A stretch of 64,000 bases of DNA from Sipunculus nudus (GCA_026874595.1 CM049308.1:72018624-72082623), one strand, 5' to 3'; counted from the first letter of the stretch, positions 48,619 to 61,975 are shown. Notes: generated by a model not told the origin, from the letters alone. Numbers and translations: made by a program.

Positions 48619-51260
48619 TTTTTAGGTCAGCTGACTATAAGTCATCTGAGCTATAGTCGTGGTCCATTGTCCGTCGTCCGTCCGTCTGTCGTGCCGTCTG
48701 TCTGTCCGTCCGTCCGTAGATGTGGCACGTTTTGAAACCGTAAGACCTAGGAATCCAGAATTCGGCATAATGTTTGATGTCCCCAAGATCTCCTACCAAG
48801 CCGAAAACTGGGTCTTTGCGACTTTGTTCCTTTGAGAAATTAAGGAAATACCTCAATTTTTTATTAAAAACCTATTTTCACACTTCAGGACTGCCTAATA
48901 TCAAAACCACTCATCCGTTTTTTCTCATATTTACCATAAATATTTCTCCATATAGTTCCTATGTACATGCCAGAAATTATGTCTGTATTATATAATTGAA
49001 AAAAGTTATGGGCCCAAACATAATGCATTTTGTAAAAAATCAGGAAAGATATTTGATCACTTAACACAAAACATGTTAAAGCTATGGACTTTTTTTCCAG
49101 AAATATAATTTTAATTAATCAAAATTAAATTGAATACCCAAAATTAGATCAAAATCTTTAAATTTTTTAAAAATATTAACAACAATAAAAAATTGGTACC
49201 TTAAATTTTGCCCAACTTTGACCATGGCACGTTTTTTTCCTGTAGGTACTGTGGATTTAATTTTCACAGCATGTTTTTGTTAGCATTTTGTCTGTTAACA
49301 CCAAAAATTTGAAACCAGTTGATCAAAAACTAGATTTTATTCAAGTTTTCAAACACCATGTAACATATTGTTTACATCAAGCTAGTGTTATGCAGTTTGC
49401 AAGAGCTCAGCTCTCCAGCTTCAGCTCTCAGTTCCTAAAATTTGGCATACAATTAGATGTCTCCAAAATCCCCTACCATGCCAAGAATTTGGTCACTAGG
49501 ACATAATACCTTCGAGATATTACTGAAAAACATTTTTCCATTAAAAACCCATTGTTACACTTCAAGACTGCCTAATATCAGACCACTGATCTGACTTTAA
49601 TCATATATTATATACATATTTTTCTATACATTCTCTATGCACATGCCAGAAATGATTTCAGTATTGTGTAATTGTTTTAAGATATGGGCCCAAACATAAT
49701 GCACTTTGTAAAAAATCAAGAAATATATTTACTCCCTTAACAAGGGGATTGCTGAAGCTAGAGATTTTTTTGTCAGGGATGTAACATTATTTAATCAAGA
49801 TTCAATTGAATACCCAAAATTAGTTCTGAGTTTTTCAAATTTTATAAGTTATTAGTATTAATATAAAATTAGTACCTTAAATTTTGCTCAACTTTGACCA
49901 TGGCACGTTTGTTTCCTGTGAGCACTGTTGATATAATTTTCATGTCATGCACACATAAAGATTTCCGCTTTTTAGTTTAGAAAGCTGAAAGAAATTGGCC
50001 AAAAATTGTAGCTTTTGTTAATGTTTCTGTGAGACCATGTCAGACCTTAGCCCTCTCAAGCCCCTCTTGAGTCACCTGTATGTTGACCTTGGTGAACTTT
50101 CAGCAAATTATGCATGCTTGGGGCGAGGCATACACTGGGGCAGCCAGGCAGCATATGGCCAGCCACAGTTGATCCAGGTGTCCAACCCAACTCATCCAGT
50201 AGTTTTAACCAACAACATAACAATAAACAATAAATTAATAAATTTTTAATGGTTTTTAATTACAAATTAAAGAAAAATAGAAAAGGAATTTGTTAGTTGA
50301 TAATAACAGGAAATTAACTTGCAGTTACTGATGATATAAGAATCTTGTATCTATGGATAGAATGTCATGTATTCCAAATAACACCATGCAGTCACCTATG
50401 GTATTTTTCAGTTCAATTTTTATGATAAAAAAAGTAAATCATATTATTCATTACTAATGATTGGGGATCATATGAAGGAAATTAATGATAGACAAAGATG
50501 CAGTTGATAATATTAATCTAGATTCCTACTGTGTCTAGTGTTTACATTGATGTGAAATTAGTCCAAAATGAATATATTACATTTATTGTTTTTAATATAA
50601 ATAAAAGCCATAAAACCAGGTACTTATGATCATTATTTAAATGTGTTAATTTTATATATTCTGGATTCTCAACATCATTGTTTGGTGAAAACTGAATAAA
50701 TACCAGACATGGTGCAAATACTTTGCAATTGTATTTAAATACAAATATGAATATGTACTCCATTATAAAATTTCTTGCATAAAGAATAGGAATTCAAGTA
50801 AAAATGAAAGTATATGAATACCAGTGCAAATACTTTCAAAATGTATTCATGAATGCATTCATGAATATATTCTTAAATATTATTTTAATAATCATTTCAG
50901 TTATATTTCATTTTTAAAAAAACATAAGATTATCTTATTATTTTTAATAAAAATTATATTTGGGACAATATTTGTAATTTTTTTAATAAATAGTTAAACT
51001 CTTGTATTATATGTTCTGCTTATAAGTTATATGGCCAAGTCAAAATCCGTGTGACAATAGTACTCCATTTGTTAATAAAATAAATGAAATCAATCCTCTT
51101 CCCTGTCTCCAAAGGTACTATCAAAATCATACATAAGCTAAACAACAACTCATAATACAGCTTATATTTATTACCACACAAAATCAGCATGTGAATCATT
51201 TCTAAATCATATTTTTTTATCATATATAACAGCTGAGCGCCGTGACCCATAGGTCCCTTG
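48619..51260 (+). mobile_element. Repeat C3: full-length family C element nested in K
   Basis: The 5' hairpin is AGGTCAGCTGAC (48624-48635) with GTCATCTGAGCT (48641-48652). A CCGTCCGTCC-rich stretch follows (48668-48716). The 3' end is GCTGAGCGCCGTGACCCATA then GGTCCCTTG at about 51232-51260. Both edges abut T runs. It is 2.64 kb with no open frame over 90 codons, so non-autonomous. Confidence 0.65.
48755..49935 (+). repeat. Internal direct repeat of C3, about 675 bp period
   Basis: 48755-49260 and 49435-49935 are colinear: GGGCCCAAACATAATGCA occurs at about 49011 and 49686, and TTTGACCATGGCACGTTT at about 49216 and 49893. Identity is roughly 80 percent by eye. Confidence 0.75.
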
Positions 51261-51501
51261 TTTTTTCGTGTGGTGTCCATCCTTACATTTGTTTAAAGTG
51301 AAAATTGCTCATATCATAATAAACCCCTTTTCTCAAGAGTGAATTATACCGTATTGGCCCCCATGTTTGGTGAAAAATATTGTTACTCAAGTTGATAGAT
51401 GGAACAAACCATAGTTGCTTGCCAAGTGTCAGTATATGCTGCTGAAGATGGGGCCCTATTCTTAAAAGGTGGGGGGGGGGGGGTTAATTGTCTGGGGATA
51501 C

Positions 51502-52975
51502 TTTGCCACTTGTGGTGCCAAGAAATATCTGATTTTAGAAAGTCCGTACATGTTTAATTTCCACTTTGAAAGGCAAAGTCAATTCCAAGTGTTATATTGA
51601 AAAATGTAACTCTAACATACTTTGTATGAATGATGAGTTCAATTAGTTTGGAAGGTGCAGGGATGGTGGAGGGATTTTGCAAGTGGTCGTAGTATCCTTG
51701 GTGTAATCGTAGCTATTCTGTTGGATGTTTGATAAGTGTTGCGCTGTTGTGCTGCGACCGTGGAAGACAATAAAGTTCCTCCTTCTGATTTGGCCTCCTA
51801 GTCCTTCTTTGGCACATTGATTACTATGCGAACTTTGACCTTGTTTTTCCCATGTGAAAACTAAATGACAATGCCATGCCCTACCATAAATGTCCTTTTG
51901 ACCTGCGTTCACTAATAATATTTCTATGAATCACAGTCAAAATGGTCTTTTCTGCCTCTTACCTGTCAAGTCAGAAAATATAAACACATTAACTTTTGTG
52001 TGAGGGTTAATTATTCATTAGAATAGGTATTATTAAGTGAGTACCAACTGAATTATTTTCTAAATGGCAGCTTAATGAAGCAGTATTTGATTTTTATATT
52101 TTTTACGGTATGCAATATCCATTACCAAATATGGATCATGTTATGTTAATAAGCATGTAATTATAAGCTAAAGTTGGTTCCACTCAAATGAATATGACTT
52201 TTGATTTGAGAAGCATTTACCTTAATTAACAACTATAACCAGCATTTACTTAACAAAAAGCAGACCACACTTAAGGATATTCGTCACCAGTATGTGTGAT
52301 GCTTAAATACTGTTATAAAAGTGAAATGTCTTGGAATGATTACTCTGTACAGCCTACAGTATTATTTTGGCTTTAATGGAAAGAAGCGGTATAACTGAGG
52401 TCACCTAAATATAGTTCTGCAAAAGTGCGCTTGTGTACCTTTAAAGTAAATACCAACCCAGACTCATGCATGGTTGCCTGAGTTGCACGTTTATGGTCTC
52501 TGAACTAAAGAAGGGGAAGACAGCGCACAAGCTGTATACTTTCCAAAAGGCTGTTATCAAGCCAAACCAGCTCCCCCAGCAACATGAATTTGGATAGCTG
52601 GGAGGTTTTTTTGAGATTTCTTGTGACCAATATTGGGGAGATATTTTGAGATTATAGAGTTAAGAGCCAAATTTAAGCTTTGAATTGGTAGACACCAAAA
52701 TTATTTAAGACATGTGCAAAATATCCATGAGGGTACTCAGTTTAACTTCAGCCCACCCAAACCAGAGGCAAGACAAAAATTTGGATGAGCCAGCATGTAG
52801 CGGCAGTTGCCACCCACTTGTTGATGAATGTCTGAACACCACTACCACCAGCATACAGACAGTTTGCTGCCGGCTTGTCTAGAACCCATACATGAATGAC
52901 TTGGAGTGATCTTAGGTTTCTTCATTAGCCTCTTTATGGACTCTTGTCATTTAATTATATATTTAAATTTATTCC
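51502..52975. other. Non-coding stretch
   Basis: No gene recognised. The minus-strand frame at 51643-51912 (89 codons) has no family pattern. Confidence 0.45.
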
Positions 52976-53162
52976 TAAAGTCATCTGAGCTGCAGCGTTC
53001 ACCCTATGCCAGTCGTCTGTTTGACTTACCATCTGTTCATCCATCTATCTTTCTGATAAGACTAGCACATTTTGACACCATTTGGCCTATGTATTTGAAA
53101 TTTCACAAACTTCAATATACATCCAAATTTATATACACACTGAGACCATATGAAACTGCTTA
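52976..53162 (+). mobile_element. Family C 5' remnant
   Basis: AAGTCATCTGAGCTGCAGCG and the following CCATCTGTTCATCCATC run match the second half of the C 5' region. The first hairpin arm is missing. It joins a partial family B copy at about 53163. Confidence 0.5.
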
Positions 53163-55126
53163 TTTAACAGGAGGGGTTTGACATATCAGTCTGACATTGG
53201 GCATATGTATATATTTCTTTGTTGTATACAAGACTGGTGTTGCCAGCTACAATCATTGTTTCCGCTAAAGCAGAGATTTGCTGATACTATGTTTTCAGTC
53301 AGACACTGCTGCCACCACCGCCACCGCAGCATAGGTTTCGGGAGAACTCCTCTGTAACCACTGGGCAGAATTTTTTGCAATTCCTAATTATGATCGGGAT
53401 ATATGTGAACTGCTGAGACCTCATTTTTGGTTGACCTCTGACCTTTCCTTTCTGCCCAGTGTCCATTTGTGCGTCTGTGTCCACACATAAACCCACATAT
53501 CTCAGGCACCGTTTGACTGATCAGGCTAAAAATTTTGCACAAATGTACCCCTTGGATAGCTTTATAACATACTCTAAAAATGGTGGCGCCACCTGCAACC
53601 ATTTTTGCACAGCATCCATCTGTTCACCTGCCTTGGGATAAAATCCTTCCTATATCTGCATTGGTTGGACTTATCCACCTGAAATTTTGCATGGGTATAC
53701 ATCCGGGACAGCTTTCTTGATTTTATGACAGGTGGCGCAATCTCAATTTTGCTTGTGTATAGATCTCCCATAGCTCTTAATCTTACACAAAAATGGTGGC
53801 TCCACCTGCAACCATTTTTGCACAGCGTCCGTCTGTTTGTTTGCTGTGGGATAAAATCACTTATATCTCGGCAGTGGTTTGATATATCTGCCTAAAATTT
53901 TGCAGGTTTATACATCTTGGATAGCTTTCTTGATTTTATGACAGGTGTCACCACCTTCATTCACATTTACGCTGCAGACATCCAAGGTTATATCTTGGGA
54001 ATTATTTGACAGATTGGGTAAAAATTTTGCATGTTTATAGTTCTCACATAGCTCTTTATCATACACACAACTGTTTGCCCCACCTGCAACTATTTTTGCA
54101 CAGCGTCCGTTTGTTTGTTTGCTGTGGGATAAAATCACTTATATCTCGGCAGTGGTTTGATATATCTGCCTAAAATTTTGCAGTTTTATACATCTTGGAT
54201 AGCTTTCTGATTTTTATGGCAGGTGGCACCACCTATATTTATGTATACGCTGCAGACATTCAGACTTATATCTCAGGACTGGTTTGACATATCCCCCTGA
54301 CATTTAGCATGTGTATAGATCTCACATAGCTCTTAATCATACCCAATATTGGTGGCGCCACCTGCCACCATTTTTGCACAGCGTCCGTCTGTTTGTCTGC
54401 CCTGGGCTAAAATCACTCATATCTCAGTAGTGGTTTGACTTATCTGCATAAAATTTTGCAAGTTTATAAATCTTGGATAGCTTTCTCGATTTTGTGGCAG
54501 GTGGCACCACCTAAATTTATGTATATGCTACAGACATTCAGGCTTATATCTCAGGACTGGTTTGATATACCCCCTTGAAATTTTGCCTGTGTATAGATCT
54601 CACATAGCTCTTAATCAAACCCAAAATTGGTGGCCCCACCTGCCACCATTTTTGCACAGCATCCTTCTGTTTGTCTGCTGTGGGATAAAATCACTCATAT
54701 ACAAGTAGTGGCTTGACTTATCTGCCTAAAATTTTGCATTTGTATACAGCTTTCTAGGTTTTGTGGTAGGTGGCGCAACCTACATACACATTTTGTCTGC
54801 AGACATCCAGGCTATTATGCAACACACCTCACTCTATATCCCCTAGCCACTCAATCAATGCCTTACTTCACCTATCCCAATCTGATTTTGGCGGATACAC
54901 GTAGATGCTTGTTGACTATCAGTATTCTAGTTTTTGTGTTGTGTGCACCCATGCCAGAATTTCAGCAGTGATGTTTGTTTAATTGTTTCTTGTTCTAAGT
55001 ATTTAGTACTTGCATTGTTCATATACATGTTACACATGTTCTTGAAAAGTAATGGTCCAACATTGAAGAATTACACCTGGTGTAATCTCATTGCACAGGT
55101 TCGCATTAGGCCTGTAGGCCTTGTTT
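53163..55126 (+). mobile_element. Repeat B6 (3' part) interrupted by repeat A4
   Basis: About 95 bases of B core (GAGGGGTTTGACATATCAGT to CCAGCTACAATCA) precede A4. After A4 the B tail (54931-55126) ends GGCCTGTAGGCCTTGTT. Both the core-side and tail-side junctions match those of B2/A2. Confidence 0.65.
53257..54930 (+). mobile_element. Repeat A4 nested in B6
   Basis: Left end TGTTTCCGCTAAAG, then GCCACCACCGCCACCGC and GGGAGAACTCCTCTG. The core units alternate GGTGGCGCCACCTGC and GGTGGC.CCACCT phrases from 53580 to 54780. The right end is GGCGGATACA (54890-54899), a weak hairpin and CTAG (54927-54930). It has more core units than A2. Confidence 0.7.
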
Positions 55127-55206
55127 TTATATTTTTTGTGGGGGTAATCACCTGCATTTATGAAATGCAAACTTCACTTGGTATTATCCACTCCTGAGGA
55201 ATTTCA

Positions 55207-55275
55207 AAAAGGTGCTCAAACTCATGATCTCCTTACCTGAGTGTGGGTGCTCTACCCCTCAACCACAGAAGCTTG
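55207..55275 (-). mobile_element. tRNA-derived SINE head fragment
   Basis: On the minus strand TGGTTGAGGGG fits the RNA polymerase III box A (TRGYNNARNNG), followed by TAGAGCACCC. About 33 bases on, GAGTTTGAGCACC is a degraded box B (GGTTCGANTCC). Order and spacing are those of a tRNA head, but cloverleaf pairing is poor, so it is a SINE or tRNA pseudogene, not a functional tRNA. Confidence 0.5.
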
Positions 55276-57996
55276 TTATAATTCTGCTGTGTTTACTCTG
55301 GCCCTTTCGGTTGATATTGTTCTTGTATAGGCCCATTGAATTAAAACACAAGTCCCCTGAGGCCCCTTAATAATTTCAAATGAATTATTTAAGATTAATT
55401 TAAAATACAAGAATGAAGAGGATATCCATCACCATTTGATTCTATTCACCTAAACTACTTTGAGGAATCATAGTAAATTGCTGATCTACAAAAAGAAACC
55501 ATGTTACATTCCAGGGAGTAAAAGTGTGACAATGCTGTGTTAAGTCAGGTTTCTTCCCCGGCTTGGTTCATTATCTTCAAGTACTAGGCAACTGCATGGG
55601 GATTCGGAAAGGTGTTGCAAGATTGCTAAACAGGCATGGAAGACACGTTTTGCCCCAGGGATTTGCTGCTCCTGACAGATTCATTTTCTCCCGGTCACTC
55701 ATGTTGCTTATCCTGGAAAACATGTGCAATCAGGCAAACATGTTTGGTTATTTATATCACAGAAACATGGACGGGAAAGTTGAGATGGAAACATATCACA
55801 AGTATCAACGAAGTAATGAACCCTTACACCAACTTGATTTTGAAATAACCCAGTTTGACTGACAGGAAACTGCAAAGTTCCTCCTTTTAGCTGCTGCATA
55901 AAAATCATCATTCTTTTGGTCATAGTACTTTGATGGGCATATCCAACTAGATGATGATTATTGATGTATGTCATCAGAAAATGTCATGCAAGGCTGGCCT
56001 GTATACAGATTATCTGCCACCCATGAAGAAGAGTCTGGCTTGCTGTGAATGAATATTTGTATTTGTAGTTTTATCATTATGTATATTATCTGTCACACAA
56101 CATACTAGAGATCACTGCTCATTTTTTTGGAAATTTGCAGATCAAATATAAAGCTTCATCTATGGCCTTATTTCTGTGAGATGTTCAAACCAAAGTCTAC
56201 CTTTATGTATTGGTTGTTTTGTATCTGTATCTCATTTCTTTGACTTTTGGTCTGGTTTAAGCTGATCTGGTCAAAATGAACAACACATCAGACCTTAAAA
56301 CGACTTACAAACAGAAAGGTTAAATTTATACACTGATTGGTTTTGATTTAAAGCTCAAATGAAACTATTTGGCTAAAAGTCACATAAAAAAGCTTTCCCA
56401 GTAGTGTATATCTTAAATTAACAGTTGCTTCATGATGTCCGACCATATTTATTAGAAAACTATCGATAAAACCGAAATATATTGGAGAAATCACGCTGTT
56501 TGCGAAATCTGCAGAGCTCAGTGCTGCAGCACGCAGCAGCTGGGCTGGCACAACATGTGACATCAGACCAGACAAACACGGTCACTCAGTTGTGCGGGCG
56601 CTGGTCACTGTTCAAGTGTCAGCAGCAGAAGCTCTGGTCTGGTATCCCTGAAATGGCTAGCTTTCTTGTGGATTAGGACGAATTAAGCAAGGCTCGAAAT
56701 AAGTATTGCATTGCAATTTACAACACAAAATGGACCCATGGTGAACCATTTTCTATTACTCTTGTAGCCCTAGGCTGCTTCCATGCTCTCTTACTATATA
56801 TGTATGCTACACTGTGCCAGAGCCCTAGAAGATGATTTGAGAAACCTAGAGACATTCCATATGACAATTACATTCTTATATCTCATCTGAAAATGTCATA
56901 TTCGTTATGAAATAAGGATATTCTTATCAAATACGCATATAACATACCATTTAGATAGCGTTTGTCCACTTTAAAAGTTGATTAGAAGAATATATTGTCC
57001 TTATAAATGGTGATACACGGGGAACAATGTCTGCTCTGGGTTTACCCCAGCCATGGCTGGCCGGCAGCCGCCTGTGTAACCAGTGGTAACTGGCCGTGTT
57101 GGCCCGGCTTGCAAAGATGATGCAGTTTATTGTGTTTTAGATTCTGAGACAGTTTCAAGCGCCGGGGTTGCAAAGTTTTAAAATCGAGTCTTGTTTACAT
57201 ACAAAAACATAATATTTAGCTGAATTTCTTGGTCATTCGAATAAAGTACTATATCTTCCTTAGATTACTTAAGTTTCCTTGTTATAAACGCAATATTTGA
57301 TTTTACATGATTTTTTTTTCCCAACAGGATCCTGGATAACGCCACATATAATGCAGTTATTACTGTCAATGTGTTTGCGAATCAATTAAATGCATGTCTC
57401 TCCGATTGAGGAAAGTGATTTTTTTTGAACACCAATTACATGATGCGTGATGAAATGCAGACATAAACTATAGTACACATTATAAAAGCACTCATAAGAC
57501 CGCAGCATTTGCCCAATTCTCATGTGAGTGAGCCTCATTGAACGATGATTAAATTGACAGCAAGCACCAAGTTTCAAGGAAAAGCTAATTATTAATTGAC
57601 ACTGTGATACTGATCCACAAGCCTATTGGCTGACATATTGCATCGACGTTATTTGACCCAAGCGTTCATTGGTTAACCTCGACTTTATTTGAATAGACGT
57701 CATCTGACCTCCGACTTCGCTGGTCGTTGTGTTTTTTCACTGACAAAAAAGTTCGGCTTGGGTGGACTGCACTAGCCATATGAAAGCTTTCACAGATGTG
57801 AATCAGAAAGTGTGATATTTGTAATCACTATAGCAAAGCAAATTTTCCACACTCATTAAACGGGTCGTATGGACTTTCGTTGTGCCCTTTTTCACCGTTT
57901 TATCCAAATCATAACCAGGTCTAACAATGTGCTGTTGATATCAATCTTTTTCATGATCAGTGACAATACAACATTACAAGTCCGTCAAATTCCCAG
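55276..57996. other. Non-coding stretch with isolated open frame and GC-rich patch
   Basis: A 99-codon open frame at 55563-55862 has no recognisable domain, no TATA or polyA context and no clear splice partners. 56495-56660 and 57040-57115 are more GC-rich than their surroundings (GCAGCACGCAGCAGCTGGGC; GCCATGGCTGGCC). No gene can be supported. Confidence 0.45.
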
Positions 57997-59383
57997 TTTT
58001 TAGCTCAGTCGACTATAAGTCATCTGAGCTATAGTCGTGGTCCATTGTCCGTCGTCCGTCTGTCTGTCCGTCCGTCCGTCCGTCCGTCTGTCCAGATGTC
58101 CGTCCGTGAGACTGGCACGTTTCGACACCGTTGGACCTACGAATCTGAAATTCGGCATACAGTTTTTTACAGAAATTGATTGGAAAGAATAGCTTTTATT
58201 CATGTTTTCATACACCATGTCAAGTGTTGTTTACATCTAGCCCACCTAGTAGTACAGCCTTCACTTGCATTATGTAACCAACCCCAGGCAGCTTGCCTTA
58301 GGTCAGCCTGGCCACTACTAGCAGGCTTCCCCTCTGCCCTGCACTCCCCCCCCCCCCCAGATGGTGCATAAACTAGATGAATGTTATTATTTTCTGTATT
58401 TGATTCATTCTTATTCTAGGCTATGCTACATTTTAGATTTTGTGTTGTACCACCAGGGTTACAATGATTAAAGTGTACATTTAATTGTGTCCACAAAGTG
58501 GTGTATTGCTATGAAAGTGTGGATGTTCATCAGATAAGTAATTCCTTACTTCAGAAGAGTAAAAACTTCACCAGGTGTGAAATTGACTATTAATTCCAGT
58601 AATAAATTAAAACTGGGATAGTAATTAGCACAATGATATTGTTTGTCCCTCATTCAACCAACAGTGTGTATACTTTATTTGAAAAGATGTTTTATTTTAT
58701 CAAATTTACTTTTATTTTATTTTGGTGAATAAAATTAAGCATGTACTGAAAACTCCAATGTGCAAAACTTTTTAATAGTGATTCAAGGAATATTCTTGTA
58801 GATGCCATGTTGTGGCATTATTTTCTTTTAAATTCAGTTTTAACATTTATGATTTAAAAATAATAAAATATATGTGTATGCATAATATGACCCAATATGA
58901 GCTACACTCTGGATATATGATGATTGCAACTTTTGCAACAATAATAATATTTTAACTTATAGTTTCAGTTTTTTACTCTGTATATATAATGATTGCAACT
59001 TTTGCAACAATTCTAATATTTTAATTTATATTTTCAGGTTTTTTTTATTAAAAATTTATAAAGCCTGTAAATAAAAAAATGATTCAGATAAAAACTTCTT
59101 AATGGAAAAAGTGGATATGCTTAAAAAAAATAGGATTATATATAAACTTAAATGCATTATTCCCTTGAAAGTGAAATAAAGGTATTAGTCCATTCTGTCC
59201 ACTTGCCTGTCCATCTGTAAATTTTCATATGCATCACAGTATCTCAAAACTTTACTGTTTTTCTTCATGACAGTCTTGTCAGTTTGCAATCATATATTTA
59301 GAACTTTACTATAACCAAGTAGGAGGGCCCCTTTCCTCTTTTCATATTCTTATGTAAATGAAAAACATTACAATAGAATATTT
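57997..59383 (+). mobile_element. Repeat C4 with D2 body
   Basis: TTTTTAGCTCAGTCGACTAT and AAGTCATCTGAGCTATAG open the element, followed by a (GTCC)n-like run (58048-58110). After a C run (58348-58358) the D sequence starts and is colinear with 13980-14940 up to about 59383. There similarity stops before the C 3' palindrome, so the tail is lost. Confidence 0.6.
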
Positions 59384-59812
59384 CTACATCCACCTTCGTG
59401 CTGCCCTCACTTTTCCCTTCTCCGAACCCCATCCCAAAGTCAGCCTCAGTAAGCAAGAACAAGATGAATCAGATATATTCATACTTTAATATTTTGTATA
59501 ACTATTAGTCCATTATGTCAATATTGTGTAATATGTAGACATAGTGGGCATCACAATAATGTACCTTGTCAAGACTAAAGAGAAATTGTGTCATACAGTC
59601 ACAAATTCATAAATCACTCAACATAATTAAAAGATTATTTTGAACAAGTAATCAAACGTTTAGGGGTACTATTACATTGCTATTCCAATTATGTATTCGG
59701 TCAAATCATTTCATTTGAGCTTTGAGTTGTTTCTGATATCAGCTGGGGTACAGTCTGGACCACTGACACCCTTGAATGTGTTGGCTGAAAGCATCAATGA
59801 TCAGGTCCTTGT
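59384..59812. other. Non-coding stretch
   Basis: No gene or repeat boundary recognised. Confidence 0.45.
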
Positions 59813-60730
59813 TTTTTAGTTCATCTGAATGTAAGTCATCTGAGCTGTAGCAGTCACCTTTTGTCCATCTTCTGTTGGGGTGTCCTGTTGTCAATGCATC
59901 CAAGTGTCCATTAACATGGCACAAAACATAATCATTGAAACTTGAAACGTACAACTTAAAATTCAGGCAGGTTCTAGGCCTTTCTCCTTGGAAACCTGAA
60001 ATTAAGTCACTGTGATTGACCCATATTCTGTGAGAAAGGGGAAAATTATGAAATGAGCATCCAAAAATTGATATTTGTACCCTGAAATTAGATCATTGTT
60101 TCCAGTATTTTCTCAAATATGGACAATTTATTGAACAGTATTTTAACACCCTGAAAGTCAGAGAGGACACTTATTGTTATTATTAAAGTCCATAATTATA
60201 TTAGTAACCAAGGGGCTCCTGGTTAATTCTTCAAGGACACCTGGTAGGTTAGCTAGTCTAAAATATATTCTGTAAAGTGTGAAAATAACATGATTTTGAA
60301 CACTTTGTAAGTCATAAGTCACAGTGTTTAGAATTACTTAACAATTATTTCACATTAGATAAAAAAAACTGAAATAATATGCCAAACTTTAAAATGTCAA
60401 AATCTAGAGAGACCACTTTTACAGAGATGTCACAAATACTTGTTTAATTTTACTACAGTTATTGCAGTTTCAGACCTGCACTGATATATCAATAATGAAT
60501 GCATGGATTGATTGACTTTGAATGTTTAATTAAGCTGAGCATCAAGGCCTATGGGCCACTTGCTTTTAAAAAAAAATTACCTGAAGTTTAACATTTTCAT
60601 CATTTCTATATGGCGTATTTGATAATTTCAGGATTTCATATGACTTTTTTGCATTATCTACAATAAAATTAAGTGGGATCAACAACTTACTGGGTGCATG
60701 GCTTAGCATCATGACCCATTGGGTCACTTG
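59813..60730 (+). mobile_element. Repeat C5
   Basis: Diverged 5' end TTTTTTAGTTCATCTGAATG and AAGTCATCTGAGCTGTAG. The interior shares TTCTCCTTGGAAACCTG with C2. Two candidate 3' ends exist: AAGCTGAGCATCAAGGCCTA (60536) and GGCTTAGCATCATGACCCAT then TGGGTCACTTG (60701-60730). The second fits the family C palindrome better. Confidence 0.5.
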
Positions 60731-61975
60731 TTTTATATACTTATTATGTAATTAGAAAGATTGCTGGTTATTCTGCTTTTTTTTTACATCAGAGATATGG
60801 GGTTAAAATGATCAGTGCTTACAGGTTTTCAGAAAAAATTAAGTCCCTTTTACAATATCTGGGCTTTGAAAACTTAATTGGAAAAAGCCCTCAGGCCTTT
60901 CAGGGTGAAAAACAAGATGTTGCATAAAATGCAGTAGCTTTTATTCTAATATAAGATTTTCCTTTTTTGGGTCTTTTTCCGCTCTTGTTTCGTTAACCTT
61001 TGCTGGGAGCTACATACATGTAAAGGTATTTTACTTAAACCAGTTATTGAGAGAAAAGCACTGTGAGGAATTTATGAGACAGCTGTCATTTTGTCTTGTG
61101 TAATCTGATTGTCACTTGTCTGCACATGCCATTCTTAAAAGTATCAGAAATAGTACACAGAATGTGCATCAGATACTAAGATGAATGCCATGTTAGGTAA
61201 AAACAGTCATGTATCTAATGACCACCAGGAGAGGTTTGACTTTATGTGAGAACCCAACAAATGGGGACGGGGAGGGGGGGGGGGGGGGTTAAAATCCTTG
61301 TAAGCTGCATCCTGTTGAATAAGGTGTTTCACTTTGGAGCCAAAGATCCTGGGTTCAAATTCTAAAATGGTAAAGTCTTCACAGGACAGCAAACATTTTA
61401 ACAAAAAAATTATACCTCATGTTATTTATAATTGTCCTGTAAGATATCTGTAGTATATACACTGTATGGGAAGAAGTACTTAAGTCTGAGTATTTTTTAC
61501 TCAGTTCTACTCAAGTGAAAATTAAATCAGGAATTTTAAATCTGTTACATGTGCAGGCCTGTATTTATGGACATCTAAGCAGATATTTGTGTAGTTATTA
61601 ATTTTTTTTTCTCTTTGAGTTTTATCTGAATTAGTCTGTCACTGGCATGAATAATAAATGTGGTAGCTGGCAACATTTAAATGGCAGAGTAAACCTTCAT
61701 ATGTCTGCAAATTCATAACATATATTCTGAAATGCTAAAATCAAGAACATGGGTCATTCTATAAATTAATGATAGGTAAAATTCTAATTTTTTTCTTTCA
61801 ATGCTCGGATGTCACCATGGTAACAAGTACTCCATCCTTGAATATGGGTGTGTATATATATACCCATTGAATGTTGGAGTCTGATATATGTTACCAACTT
61901 TCACACGAACTGACACTGATTGTGACCATGGAGCAGCAACACAATATTGTGTTAATGTATGGGGAAGAGACTATA
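60731..61975. other. Non-coding stretch with G-rich tract
   Basis: No gene recognised. A G-rich tract lies at 61266-61288. GGGTTCAAATTCTA at about 61351 looks like a pol III box B but no box A was found. Confidence 0.45.

Larger units (their letters stand above)
47751..51501 (+). mobile_element. Repeat K, interrupted by repeat C3
   Basis: GTATCCCCAGACAA (47751-47764) and TTGTCTGGGGATAC (51488-51501) are a perfect 14 bp inverted pair. The left part has a terminal hairpin (..GTCAGGATACTATG) and units of about 130-170 bases with GACTGGTGGTGCCACCTTCA-like words at about 48070, 48310, 48475 and 48600. C3 splits it at about 48619-51260. Removing C3 leaves an element of about 1.1 kb with the same plan as families A and F. 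Confidence 0.65.

Noticed and set aside
55563-55862. 99-codon open frame, possible exon or small protein
   Set aside because: No domain, no fitting acceptor/donor phase with the ALK-like gene and no second supporting signal. Kept only as a note in the stretch description.
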